In this document: positions 22,118 through 33,637 of the stretch, one piece after another | Position numbering within the stretch: position 1 is the first letter of the stretch | Layout: every line of letters starts with the position of its first letter | Source: Adineta vaga | Lineage: Eukaryota > Rotifera | NCBI GenBank assembly: GCA_021613535.1 | Contig: CP075492.1 | Location: 13,702,001-13,766,000 of the forward strand | DNA: 64,000 nucleotides | Reading direction: 5' to 3' | Notes under the pieces: generated by a model | Told to the model about the DNA's origin: nothing | The model's database searches: none | What the model saw: only the letters and a program-made list of their open reading frames with translations | Translations under genes and position numbers: made by a program

Positions 22118-23434
22118 ATGACTGTTCACCATCGAATAAAAACAATCGGCTTTTTGCTGCTATTTTTAATTGCTTTTCCAATTACTTGGTTAATCACATT
22201 AATCACATATTGTCTTCATTTTATGACTCGAAAGCCGACAATAATCAATCCAAGTATGAAAAGAATCTTAATATCAAACGGTGGTATGACAAAAGCATTA
22301 CAAATCGCACGTTCTTTACATTCAGCTGGTCATTATATCGTTCTTACTGAAGAATATTCATTAGCAACTCATCGTTTTTCTCGATGTATTTCACAATTTT
22401 ATCTTTGTGCTGATAGTGATGATGTACCAGCATATATTCAATCGATTGTTAGTATTGTTGAACGCGAAAAGATCGACATATACATACCTGTATCACATTC
22501 AACAACTGAACGTATTGATGCTCGTATTCGAGACGTTTTAATAAAGTACAATTGTGAAACTTTTCATGGTAATGTTGAACAATTAAATATGTTAAGTGAT
22601 AAATATGCATTTATTGATCAAGCTCGTTCATATGGTTTAACCGTACCGAAATCATACAAGATTATCAATCCAAAACAAGTTCTTGATTTTGATTTTACAA
22701 AAGAAAAACATGAATTTATTCTAAAAAGTATTGCCTATAATAGTATTGCTCGATCGAATTTACGTAAAGTTCCTTGTCAAACTCGACAAGAAACAATCGA
22801 TTATGTAAACAGTTTATCAATCAATGAAGATTCACCATGGATTATGCAAGAATTTATTCCTGGTAAAGAATATTGTACACATGGTGCAATTCGAAATGGA
22901 GAATTAAGATTATTTTGTTGTTGTGAATCATCATCATGGCTTCTTCATTATAAACATGTTAATGATAAACCTTTAATTCTCAAATGGGTACGTGAATTTT
23001 GTACACAAGTCAATTTAACTGGTCAAGCTTCATTTGATTTTATTGAAAGTAGTGAAGATGGTCAACCTTATGCAATCGAATGTAATCCTCGAACTCATAC
23101 AGCAATTACTACATTCTACAATCATTCATCTGTTGCTGAAGCTTATCTCGATGAAAAACCTCTTACAAATGGTCCATTTCAACCATATTCAACTGCTCGT
23201 GAAACCTATTGGCTTTATCATGAACTTTGGAGTTTAATTACAGTACGATGTTTTCAAGATTGGTTATGTCATCTCAAACGATTATTTCATGGTAAAGAAG
23301 CAATTCATTCAATCGAAGATCCATTACCATTCTTTCTTCATTATACAATTCATATGCCCTATTTATTATGTTATAATTTGTATCATCCAAGACAATATAA
23401 TAGAGTCGACTGCAGTCTAGGTCTTCTTCTTTAG
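22118..23434 (+). CDS. ATP-grasp enzyme resembling mycosporine-glycine synthetase (MysC-like)
   Basis: A single-exon protein of 438 residues. An N-terminal hydrophobic segment (GFLLLFLIAFPITWLITLIT) anchors it in a membrane. A Rossmann-like start (RILISNGGMTKALQIARSLH), the middle SDKYAFIDQARSYGLTVPKS, and ATP-grasp pieces (WIMQEFIPGKEYCTHGAIR, FCCCESSSW, TGQASFDFIES, YAIECNPRTHTAITTFYNH) follow in the usual order. ATP-grasp enzymes ligate a carboxylate to an amine. The run of Cys before Glu-Ser-Ser and the ECNPRTH motif recall the MysC ligases that attach glycine to 4-deoxygadusol in UV-screening mycosporines. That link is by recollection; general fungal or bacterial ATP-grasp ligases are the alternative. 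It converges with the LicD gene, 119 bp away. Confidence 0.7.
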   Translation: MTVHHRIKTIGFLLLFLIAFPITWLITLITYCLHFMTRKPTIINPSMKRILISNGGMTKALQIARSLHSAGHYIVLTEEYSLATHRFSRCISQFYLCADSDDVPAYIQSIVSIVEREKIDIYIPVSHSTTERIDARIRDVLIKYNCETFHGNVEQLNMLSDKYAFIDQARSYGLTVPKSYKIINPKQVLDFDFTKEKHEFILKSIAYNSIARSNLRKVPCQTRQETIDYVNSLSINEDSPWIMQEFIPGKEYCTHGAIRNGELRLFCCCESSSWLLHYKHVNDKPLILKWVREFCTQVNLTGQASFDFIESSEDGQPYAIECNPRTHTAITTFYNHSSVAEAYLDEKPLTNGPFQPYSTARETYWLYHELWSLITVRCFQDWLCHLKRLFHGKEAIHSIEDPLPFFLHYTIHMPYLLCYNLYHPRQYNRVDCSLGLLL

Positions 23435-23553
23435 GAAAAAAACTTTGTTTGTCCATTATTATCGATTTCATTTATTTCCTAATAAAATCATCACTTTTTT
23501 TGCAAAAGATATTTATTTATTTATTCAAAGATAAAAGCAAAAATAGTCTTTTT

Positions 23554-24249
23554 CTAAATATTGATACGATGATTTTCATCGTGATATTTTGAATGAAGAG
23601 CAGGACGTCGAAGTTCTGGTCGATCAAGAGCAACACATATTTTCGGTAATTCATCTCCAGTAACATGATCAAAAATGCGCCAAGCAACTTTATTCCAATC
23701 CGAACCAAAATTTTCATCTAAATGTCGTTGAATATCATCATTATTCATACCACGTAATGTTAAATGACCAAATGGAACATCTACAAGACGTTGAAAACAT
23801 CCATATGGTAGTGGTTCACCTGGAAAGAGATCGAGTGCACCTTCAAGAACTTCATATCTATTATCTTTTGTATCAATTAAGAAAATATCAACAAAAGGTA
23901 TAGGAACACTATCACTAGTACGAATCATCGTTCGACGAGGATCCCAAATACGATAACCAAACATAGGTTGTATATCAAGAGTAAAACCTTGATCAGCAAA
24001 TGTTTCTTTCAATGCTACAAGTCTTTCGACATCTTTCATTTCAATTGCAATATCACCATCATCATCCCACGGTATTTGACCACCATGTCGATAACTACCA
24101 AGCATAGTTCCACAAATAATGGTATAATTAATCTTTGCATTTCGTAATATTTTATCGGCTATTTCCAAGGTATCATAAATGATATCGACCATTTCTTGAG
24201 ACGTCTGTTTTAATATATTTTCATGTTTTAATGAATCTGGATCGGACAT
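23554..24249 (-). CDS. LicD-family nucleotidyltransferase-fold protein
   Basis: A single-exon protein of 231 residues starting at the ATG at 24249 (an upstream TTG at 24282 is less likely). It carries the LicD signature: GTMLGSYRHGGQIPWDDDGD with the metal-binding Asp cluster, then IPFVDIFLID and YGCFQRLVDVPFG. LicD proteins transfer phosphorylcholine or related phospho-groups to glycans, and metazoan fukutin-type relatives act in glycoprotein assembly. No signal peptide or membrane segment is visible, unlike Golgi fukutins, so a bacterial- or fungal-type cytosolic member is more likely. No introns. Confidence 0.8.
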   Translation of the reverse strand: MSDPDSLKHENILKQTSQEMVDIIYDTLEIADKILRNAKINYTIICGTMLGSYRHGGQIPWDDDGDIAIEMKDVERLVALKETFADQGFTLDIQPMFGYRIWDPRRTMIRTSDSVPIPFVDIFLIDTKDNRYEVLEGALDLFPGEPLPYGCFQRLVDVPFGHLTLRGMNNDDIQRHLDENFGSDWNKVAWRIFDHVTGDELPKICVALDRPELRRPALHSKYHDENHRINI

Positions 24250-24648
24250 TTTGAAAATAAAAGTTTCTATAATAGAAATCAAAGAAGAAGAAAAAAGTCC
24301 TTAATAAGGTCAATGAGTACATTTTTCCTCGCAAACAAAATCTGTCGAGAGTTTTTGATGAGAATATTTATAAACATACATAAACTTGAAAAATCGAATT
24401 ATCAATGTGAAATACGTACAATATCATTTGATTTCAATAGGCAAATATAAAGTTAGAGGTAGAAAAGTACTGTCTGATAAATGATAAGAAAGAAAAAGGA
24501 AAAATGTATTCTGAAGGAGCGCAAATCATTTCTTTCTTTCTTTTTTTTCTTCCTGCACATATTTTCTTTTTTTGTCCATTCTCTATTCTTCACGTACCGC
24601 AGTTACTGTTACACATCGAGATTGAAAAGAAATATGTATTTTTATTGT
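24250..24648. other. Intergenic, no gene seen
   Basis: Holds the upstream region of the LicD gene and the 3' flank of the NHL gene; T-rich at 24530-24600. Confidence 0.4.
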
Positions 24649-25929
24649 TTAATAACGCACAAACTTTTGTATACGATGATTATACTGATCAACCACATAC
24701 AAATTCAATTGACTATCTAATGTTATACTAGAAGGAAAGTTTAATTGTGAAGACGTCGAACCACTTGATCCGCTGATACCAGCAAGAGTAATACCATTTG
24801 ATTGCCCGGGTGAAAAAAATTGAATTCGATGATTTTGCATATCTGCTATATAAATATTACCCATCGGATCGAGGGTAACATCAGTTGGTGATTGTAGAAG
24901 GGAGGCATTATTGCCCGAAAGTCCATTTGAACTACCAGCAACAATTGTCCAATTATGTGCACCGAGAATCCAACGAACGATATTATGTCCACCGGCATTA
25001 GCAATAAGAAAACTATTCGATAGGGAATCAATATAAAAATCATAGGGATATGACAATTGAGAACTACTAATTCCACTGCCATAACCACCAGCAACAACTT
25101 CACCCAATTGCGAATTATTTCTATAACGCATAATACGATGATTGAAACTATCAGCAATATAGAGTATACTTGAACTTGGATCACGCCATATTCCATAAGG
25201 ATTGTATAATAAATTGTCGGCAGACCCGATAGTACCTATGAAGAAATAAAGTATATAGTGTATATAACAGACTGATTAACTTATTACTATTTCCAATCAA
25301 TGTTCGATTTGTTGTTGCTCCATTTGGACAAAATTGTATTCGATTATTATCAGTATCTGATATATAAACATTTCCATTTATATCGACATGAATACCGGTT
25401 GGCAAATTAAGTGCATCCATTGCTATACCAGAAGTTGCATTCATTCGACCTGCAATTGTTGTCCCATTATTTATATTCATTGCAAATTTCTGTATACGAT
25501 TATTAAATCGATCACTAACATAGAGATTATTAGATAAATCTAATTTGACATCCCATGGTGCTTTTAAATTATTAGATGCACTACCTGCTACACCTACAAT
25601 ACCAGCAACAGTAATACCTGATGTATTCCATCGTAGAAAAGGCTCCTTGACCTTTGTTACTGTTGTTGCTATTGAATTCGATGGTTTTACTAACCATAAT
25701 GGTAATACAATAGTTAATATTATCAAATCAACTAAAACGCCTAATATTAGGCCTTGTACAAATGGTGATAAAGATGACCACCATTTTAATAGTTTACACG
25801 ATGATGATTTCGATCTTATAGATTGAAGAGAAATATTTTTATGATTAGTCTGAATTCATATTGGCAAACTTACTGAGTAGTTGAATTTTGTGCAACAATA
25901 TCGATAACGTTAGAAGTGTTGGCTGGCAT
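24649..25929 (-). CDS. NHL-repeat membrane protein
   Basis: Three exons (25929-25874, 25814-25288, 25235-24649; introns 59 and 52 bp) give 389 residues. A short Ser/Lys-rich N-terminus is followed by one transmembrane segment (FVQGLILGVLVDLIILTIVL). The rest is a series of NHL beta-propeller blades of the form N-x-Y-(I/V)-(A/S)-D-x-x-N-x-R-I-Q (NNLYVSDRFNNRIQKF, GNVYISDTDNNRIQF, LYIADSFNHRIMRY, GNIYIADMQNHRIQFF, LNLYVVDQYNHRIQKF). It is a type II protein with an extracellular propeller for ligand or protein binding; the ligand is unknown. The first ATG is uncertain: the frame stays open above 25929 for about 55 codons, and another exon may exist upstream. Confidence 0.75.
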
Positions 25930-26306
25930 CTGATTACGAGTAATTCTACGAATATATTTTGTAGTTTGAGAAACAATGGGTAATAATGAACCTGTTGACC
26001 GATTGCTTGCGTGAGAGTTAGAAACTTGCGAGTGTTTTTTTACTGATGTACATCGAAATTGATTGAGAATCAGATGTAAGGTATCCTTTCTTAATTATTT
26101 TTATTTTTCTTATAAAAAAAAGAACTATTAGGGAGTAAAACATAAAATGATTTCGGAGTCTTCACGTTCTTCTAAGATGAAAATACAAAAAACAATTAAA
26201 TATCTAGAAAACGTATCGAAAAAATATTTAGACGTCTTTTTTCTTTATTATGTATGTAAATTTGGACATTCTATACAATCAAAATATGGAGAAACAATAG
26301 CCATTG
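25930..26306. other. Short gap upstream of the NHL gene
   Basis: Part (about 25930-26090) is open in the NHL frame and may be extra N-terminal coding sequence. The plus-strand ORF at 26147-26362 overlaps the last exon of the next gene and looks spurious. Confidence 0.3.
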
Positions 26307-27061
26307 TTAGAAGATATTTTGAAAAAGCACACAATACCAAAACGAAACAACTAGAAACATAACCAATCATTGAAAACATATTCGAAATAATTGAATTTGT
26401 TCATCAACTTACCAATGAATGTAAATGTGGATCGTAAAGTAAATGCTCCATTGAAAAGTGACGCTATAATTAAAAAATCGAATATCTTTTTTCTGAAAAC
26501 CGATGCTTACTTGTTGAATTATAGGTTGTATTTCCAACTGTAAAATATGCACAGCCACGAAGACCATTATTACAATCTAAGTCTATTTTAAGTATTCGTT
26601 CAACCAAGAATGAAGCTTATTTTATACAAAGGAATAATATATCAGTTATAACATAGTTAGATGGAAGGAATTCTATACTAACCCAAATTAGCATGATTTA
26701 TTTGAATAGTACGTACATACAGTTGATCATGATTTGTAGCATAAATAATATCGGCAATCGATGAGTTACGTTCAGTTGCATCGATATATGTATTCATAAA
26801 TTGTTCTTGACTAGGTTCATAGTAAGAAAATCCACGACTATTACATCCTTGACCAGCCGCTAGATTTGATCCATTAGCTAAACGAATTGGATTATTTTTA
26901 TTCAATTGAACATCACCTGGACTATTTGGCTGCGGTGGTGGTAGAATAAATGATGGATAGATCGGATTTGTAAATCCATAGATGCAATCCGTTGGGAAGG
27001 TAACTGCTATTTCAGCATTTATTATCCCACATAATAAAACAAATGTTAATAATGTTTTCAT
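26307..27061 (-). CDS. Small secreted protein of unknown function
   Basis: Four exons (27061-26683, 26582-26511, 26463-26413, 26350-26307; GT-AG introns of 100, 47 and 62 bp) give 181 residues. The N-terminus is a signal peptide (KTLLTFVLLCGIINAEIA). The body has scattered Cys (TDCIYGF, GQGCNSRGF, LDCNNGLRGCAYF) and several Asn-x-Ser/Thr glycosylation sites, so it should be extracellular and disulphide-bonded. I do not recognise a family. The last exon is the least certain: it adds about 15 residues and a TAA. Confidence 0.6.
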
Positions 27062-27929
27062 CCTACTATAGAAAAAAACGAAGTTTCTTTGGAGAAAGAT
27101 AAGCTTTTTATATTATGTTCTTCTTTTCGACGTGTTCGTAATCATCTCAAGTATTCTGTCGACCTTTATCATTGATAATAAAAGATATATCTTGGTTATT
27201 TGCTAACAAGAATGAAAAAATAATTCATCGCAATGCGTTAGAACAATTGATGATTTGATCCTAATGAAGTTTTATAGTTTCATTTCATCTTTTGTGGAAA
27301 AAAAGTAACTATTATTTGTCATGTTATTCATCATTAGACATTCATTCGAATTTTTCTCTCTCCATGCTTTTTACTATACATTTAGTGTAATTGACTCATT
27401 TGAGCACGAAGCTAGTTCCAACTCCGTAATAGTTAGGGAAAAAAAGTAAAATAAAAATTTTGCTAATATTTTTTTTCTGACAGTCAACAGGTGTTCTTAT
27501 GACCGTGATGTATGTAGAAAAATAGAAGGCAAGCAACAAAAATGATTGCAAACATTATAAATATAGTTTCTTAGAATGATAAACACGTTCTTTTTTATTG
27601 TACTTATAGATCATTCTTCTCTATTATCCATTCTAATTGTATATTTCAAATGATATAATTCAAATGAATTAAAAATAGCTTTGAACTATTTCTACAAATA
27701 TTGTTTATGTTGATAGGTCTGTCGGGTGCTCATCGTTGGAATACAACTGGCATAATTATTCGTAAGATCTCAACGTTTTCTTCATCTTTAGATTCTATTT
27801 CGCTTTATGTAAAATTTTCATTTTGAGCAACGCTTTTCATATAAATAATTTTTATTTACGTGATCAACCATTAATTTAGTTACTGACTAATTTCACCTAT
27901 TTCTTCAATATTTCTATAGAGTAAACAAA
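27062..27929. other. Intergenic, no gene seen
   Basis: AT-rich with no supported ORF or repeat. Confidence 0.5.
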
Positions 27930-28946
27930 TTACGATGCACAAGGTGATCCTATACAGGATGAATGAAACCATTGGCATCGATGAGTAGTAGTATTCACGA
28001 GTGTTGAGGGTGCATCAACTGGATACAGTCCAAGAATAACATGCCAAAGATGTTCAAATGTTCCTCCAAACCATTGAATACCATTGCCGAGTTCTTCATT
28101 TTCTCGTTTTGTTGTACAAATCGGTTCAAAATTAGCACGATATACTGACAACCATTGCTCATATGTATATCGATGAATACGTTCTTTCGTTACATAAAAT
28201 TGAGCACAACAAAAACCTGAGATTACATTTTCATCTTTTGGAGTCGTTTTTGTAGGATTTAATTGCGATTCACCATCATAACCAAACAGAGTCAAAATAC
28301 GTTTAGCACATTTATACATAATTGCTACATTATCATCAGGATCACGAGGCCAATATGTCCATGGTCGCTTACGAATCCATTCTCTTTCATCATTGATACT
28401 AGCGAAGTGAACATCATCACGAATACATTGTGCTGATTGAATAGGATTATGACTTGTATGTACATAAGGTTTACCATGCATAAATAACATTTTATCTGGT
28501 AAATCATGATAATGATCATGAATGAACTGTAGAAAGACGCCCGTTTCTTCATGTATATTGATACAATATGGCCAATCATAGGGAAATGTAGAATTAGGAT
28601 CGATACGTTGATAAAGATGAACATGATATGAGCGTGAAGTTTCATTTGACCAACCAAGTCCATGTCGAAGCCATTGTGGCCAACTCGGACGATTATTCCA
28701 ATCAATTTCTTTCCAAATAATTGGTATAACAACTAATGTATTTCTTGGCCATTTACTCAATTTAGTATTATTATTCGTTGTTTTTAGAGATATAATCAAT
28801 TGAGGTGTTGACATTTTCTGTGTTGTAATAGTCAACAAAATAATAGTAATAAGAAATGTACCAATCAGAATCATTATAGTTGTTGAACTAGATAAAAAAA
28901 TTAGAATTTGTTTTACTATGAGATATTTTCTATGTATTCTTTTCAT
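27930..28946 (-). CDS. DUF3431-like type II membrane protein
   Basis: A single-exon protein of 338 residues. A short basic tail and one signal anchor (TTIMILIGTFLITIILLTIT) put the rest in the Golgi lumen or outside. The body has VVIPIIWKEIDW, then INIHEETGVFLQFIHDHYHD, LPDKMLFMHGKPYVHTSH and ISGFCCAQFYVTKERI. The Phe-x-His block with Leu-Pro-Asp and Phe-x-His-Gly is what I associate with DUF3431, a family of glycosyltransferase-like proteins common in fungi and protists. The biochemical role is unproven. The C-terminus is Cys-rich (HSSCIGSPCAS). Confidence 0.6.
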   Translation of the reverse strand: MKRIHRKYLIVKQILIFLSSSTTIMILIGTFLITIILLTITTQKMSTPQLIISLKTTNNNTKLSKWPRNTLVVIPIIWKEIDWNNRPSWPQWLRHGLGWSNETSRSYHVHLYQRIDPNSTFPYDWPYCINIHEETGVFLQFIHDHYHDLPDKMLFMHGKPYVHTSHNPIQSAQCIRDDVHFASINDEREWIRKRPWTYWPRDPDDNVAIMYKCAKRILTLFGYDGESQLNPTKTTPKDENVISGFCCAQFYVTKERIHRYTYEQWLSVYRANFEPICTTKRENEELGNGIQWFGGTFEHLWHVILGLYPVDAPSTLVNTTTHRCQWFHSSCIGSPCAS

Positions 28947-30400
28947 GAGAAAAGAAAAAGTATCTCTCTCTCTATATGCAATATGATGTTCATTTACCTG
29001 TATTTTTTTCTAATCATGATGATCGATCGAAAATAAATTAGCAGTAACTCTAAAGTAATATATCGATAGAAAACAAATAAAACCAGTCACAATTAATAAC
29101 TCAATGTGATCGTTGTTTTCCGACGATAGAAAAAATAAAATGAAGTGTTTCTCGTTCTCTAGCAAGAAACACAAACATGCACTTCTTTCATCAAAAGATC
29201 ATTTTAAACAAAGAGAAAAAGGCGCGTTTGATGTTTTTTTTTTCATCGACGATAGTTAAATAAAACTAATATCAACATACGTCTTGAAAACCTCAGCATG
29301 TTCAATCAACATTTTAACATACTATGTGTTGTATACACACATATTTATGTTAACAGATTGCAAAACGTTGATGATAGAAATCGCGAAGAATAAGAAAAAG
29401 AGAATTTCAATAAAAATCAACTATTCTATTTTAGTTTTTTAATTAGCAAATAAAGAAATGATAAACACATAGTGAAGTCAGTTCTTTTCTCGGTCCCTTA
29501 TTTATAAGAGCATTGAAAAAAGGTTGAATGCTAATTCTACTACATGTAATTATATATTTTTTTGAAAATTTTGAAGTAACACATCACTTATACTTGACGG
29601 AAAATGTGAAATATTCACTTCTAAACTCTCCCTTTCCTTTTTTTAGATGCATCAAAAATAAGTGTATAGCACTTGTTACCGTTAGGTTTCTTTTCCTTGA
29701 TTGAAACCGTCACATTGATCGGAACAAATAATCGCCTTATGAATATATATATGTATAGAAGAATATTAGAAAGTATATAAGTACTCAATTACAACCACAT
29801 TCTTGAAATAAAAAAGGATGAAAAGAGTTAGTTTTATTGTGAGAAAGAAAAATCAAAAAACTGATTGGAGTCGCGAGTAAATTTTTTCAGTCTATATTTT
29901 GAACCTTTATGAATGATTGCTTCGTGAGGATGTGGGTATCGATTCTTTATTTCAATCCACACCATCAAGATATTCACTTATCAATATTGTTAGCTAATAT
30001 CAAGGTATCTGATGTGTCTTTGACAAAACAATGATGTGAAAATCAAAACACGAATACGATATTGAAGGTGAGACGAAGTTAAAAACGAATTTAAGAAAAA
30101 AAAAGTGTCATTCGAATAATTGCAATCTGAAATCTTTGTAAAAACTTTCCAATTTATTTTACTGAACGATTACAGACCATAAAATATTAATTTAATCTTT
30201 ATAATTGTTGTAAAAAAAAGCCTCGGTATTATTCATAATCTATAACATTTTCACTTGAAAGGTAAACAAATGAGAATAGATCATCATAAGAACTATAAGA
30301 TAAAAATGTATTTTACAAACAAAAACATTTATTTGAAAACATATTTATCTAGCATTTTGATTATTTCTTTAGAGTTATTAATTAGTTTATATTATTAAAT
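28947..30400. other. Intergenic, no gene seen
   Basis: About 1.45 kb of AT-rich DNA with A- and T-runs and no supported coding or RNA gene. Confidence 0.5.
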
Positions 30401-31503
30401 ATGATAAAAATCAACACTAATTTAGTACAAATGGTCTATTTGAACACTATTTTGTTGACAAGTTTTTGTCACAATAGCTATTTAAATATATTGAAACAAA
30501 AAAGAATCGAAGCCAGTCGATTTGATGGGTCAATCACGAATATTGACGGCATACTCGTCGGTCATAGTTCAAAAAAGAACGTTCTACTGGGTGTACAGTG
30601 ATAGTATGTAAAACAACATGTGTCGGAAGTGTTGATGTTCGCGGATCAGCTCCGGGTACGTGTGAAACTGATCTTCTCGATCCAGTTAATATGATCAATA
30701 CGGTGAATGCTACTGTCTTATCCGGTGGTAGTGCATTTGGATTAGATACAGCATCTGGTGTGGTTCGATGTTTAGTCAAAAAAAATATAGGATTTGAAAC
30801 TCGTGATCGTCGTATTCCTATTGTATCGGCTGCAGTCTTATATGATTTAAGCGTTGGTAATAATCCATTTATCGTACCTGATGCTGATCTAGGGTATTCA
30901 GCTTGTATGACGGCTACTAATTCACGTGTTAGTGAAGGTAATGTTGACGCTGGAGCTGGAGCTAGCATAGGGAAGTTATTTGGTATGCAACATACTATGA
31001 AAGCAGGTGTGGGTAGTACTTCGCTAACTGTTCGCAATTCAACCATGAATATCACTGTTACAGTAGGAGTTCTCGTTGCTGTTAATGCTCTTGGAGACAT
31101 CTATAAAAATGGAGTATTACTAGCCGGTGCACGAACAACAAATGGAAGACATCTGTTGAACACAGTCAATCATTTACTTGGTATAGATTTCAATAGTATT
31201 AACAATGTTTCTGCTGGAACGACAACAACGATTGGTTGTATAGTAACCGATGCTACATTAACAAAAGCTCAAGCTAAAAATGTTTCACAAATGGCAAATG
31301 ATAGATATGCTCGAGCAATCAATCCAATTCATACAATGTTTGATGGGGATACTATTTTTACATGAGCAACTGGAGCATAGACTGCTTCCAGTGTTAATCT
31401 AATCGGTTTAATGGTAGCTGAAGTGATAGAACAAGCCATTATTCGAGCTGTTGAACAAGCATCTAGCCTACCAAATCTACCAAGTTTACATGAACTACAT
31501 TGA
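30401..31503 (+). pseudogene. P1-family (DmpA/S58) aminopeptidase, broken
   Basis: The sequence follows the DmpA/P1 family: SITNIDGILVGHSS, then VDVRGSAPGTCETDLLDP, LSGGSAFGLDTASGVVR, DLGYSACMTATN, NVDAGAGASIGKLFGM and TTTTIGCIVTDATLTKAQ, where self-cleavage frees the N-terminal nucleophile. These are bacterial-type N-terminal-nucleophile amidases that cleave D-amino-acid or beta-peptide amides. It is damaged: the frame shifts at about 30573, where one A is missing from an A-run, and two in-frame stops follow near the end (TGA 31363, TAG 31378) before the frame continues to 31503. The frameshift might be an assembly error but two substitution-type stops point to real decay. No introns, suggesting bacterial origin. 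Confidence 0.8.
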
Positions 31504-32602
31504 ACAGGTCAGAAAATTTTATTTAGTATTATTTTATTGATACTATGCTTATTCTTGAACTACTTTTAAAAAGAAAATAAAGCTATAAACACTTATTAAC
31601 TTCCTTATTGTCTTGTTTTAAATATATATCCTTTTAAATTTGCAAACGTAGTGCGTTTTCTAACCTTCAAGTTCTAAAATTATACATATAACTGCGTACG
31701 TTTTGTTTTTCTACAGATTTTGCAGCCAGCAATACGCCCATTCCCGAATGAAAAATCAATCAAAAGTATGTATTTTAAATGAAAAAATATAATCGATGAT
31801 ATCTTTCGCTATATTTGTTGAATCAATAAACTACTAGTATAGTTGTACATTATTACAACGTAATATTCTATGGATATGCAGAATGGGATTGTCCTAATTT
31901 CAGTGTGAATATTGTACACGAATATAATATAAGTTTGCCTGCACACTCACAAATTCTTGATTGAATTATTGCGGAAGACTATCTCAATAGTAAAGCAAAA
32001 GAAAATTGGAAGAAAAAACATGTTATTTGATATTCGAATGTTGATGATGCAATAGAAGTTTTCTTTTTCTTCGTGACTCTGTAAACATTAAAGCGCAAGT
32101 ATTCAAACATATATTGGCGTGTTTTTTCCAACTTCACTTTTGGAAGTAACATCGATGGTTTCGTAAACTTTGTAAGCGTAATTTTCGAAGTAACTTGGAA
32201 AGAAAAACTTCGGGCATGATGAAGTATATATATACAATGAAAAAAAAAGAAAAAATTTCATTTGAAATATATTCATCAAAGGTAAGATTTTACACACGTT
32301 TAATGGTTGTAGGAGAAAAACATCGCGAAATCGATTGTTCAAAGAAAAGATATGAATATGCATAAGAAGTAGATTTTTCGTAACGATAACCAATATAATT
32401 ACCATCTGCGCTTGTGAAAATATTCTTATTTTTCGGAGGGTATAATTAGTGTGTGTAAGTTTCAGTTGAAGGGTTTTTGAGCTACTCTCTTCCTCACAAA
32501 TCGATTTATATTACAAAGAATGATCATAACATATGAATGACGTAAGATTAAACGTAATTATTATATTTATAGAAGAGATACACATTGATCAACAATCAGA
32601 AA
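31504..32602. other. Intergenic, no gene seen
   Basis: AT-rich. The minus ORF at 32103-32405 has no motif. Confidence 0.45.
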
Positions 32603-33507
32603 ATGTCTACAATGTCTAATACAAAACCTGGGGTAGATATTATGATTCCATTCAGAATGTGATTTGTTACATGATTTTTTATATTTCAAGAGTTCGCTTC
32701 GTGACAGATATCGTCCTGGAAATCAAGAAGATAAACGTCAAAAGCTTCTAAAGGAAATCCAAGAAGATTATCTCGCCAACGGTGATTATAAAATGAAAAC
32801 GGTTCAACATGTCAATATTTTGATCATTGGCAGAACGCGCACTGGTAAATCAACCATCAAAACGTTACTTGTCGATCCAACAAATATTCCCGATGAGTTG
32901 ACACTGAAATCAGGTACAAAAGATCCACATTTTCAATCATTTCATTTGAATGAAAAGAATACTGTATTAAACATAATCGATACACCTGGTTTATTTGAAC
33001 GTAGTAGTAATGAAATTGATATTCGAGATAATGAAACTATCATGAACACCATCAAAATGTGTGCCAATATGGAAATTACAAAGTTTCATGCAATTTGTTT
33101 TTGTGTTTCACTTACAAATGGTATTAATGAACAAGATATAACATCAACTGAAAAACTAATCGAATATATGGGTCCAGAGATATCCAAAAATTCTTGTCTT
33201 ATTATAACACATTGTGAATCCAAAACCGAAGCACAACGCGAAAAGTTAAAAGAAGAATTAATACATGATGCGCATTAGTCTAGCTCGATCCAATGCTGCT
33301 GCCAAGAAGCAAATCGAGGCTGAGTTACAAAAGATTCAAGAATATGTTGAAGAGCAAGAACACGTTATCGCTGAGTTTCAACAGAAAGGAGCTTTCGACG
33401 AACAGCGAATAAAACAACTAATGAAAAACTATCGTAAGGCTGTTACCCAGCAAGAACAATTACGTTCACAACTGTACAAAGAAAAGGAAACAGATACTCG
33501 ATATTGA
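32603..33507 (+). pseudogene. AIG1/GIMAP-like GTPase, truncated, with coiled-coil tail in another frame
   Basis: Exon 1 (32603-32632) joins exon 2 at 32691 by a 58-bp GT-AG intron. The GTPase half has the P-loop GRTRTGKST, the G3 motif DTPG and a THCE sequence at the G4 position, as in AIG1/GIMAP GTPases (immune or membrane-associated in animals and plants). The frame stops at 33276, right after the G4 helix, so the last third of the G domain is missing. An overlapping frame (33265-33507) supplies a Glu/Gln-rich coiled coil (KKQIEAELQKIQEYVEEQEH) like the tails of long AIG1 proteins. A deletion plus frameshift inside the gene explains both. A short P-loop protein could still be made. Confidence 0.65.
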
Positions 33508-33637
33508 TTTAATCGCAGAATGAACAATTATATTAACTGAAAGAATTTATAGTCGAGAGAGTGTGTGTCTATAATTTATTGACTTTAATAAAGAACTTTA
33601 CTTATATATTTATAGAACAAAACAAAGAGAAAAGGAA

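Noticed and set aside
26147-26362. Plus-strand ORF of 71 residues
   Set aside because: It overlaps antisense to the last exon of the secreted-protein gene and is Lys/Ile-rich low-complexity; likely chance.
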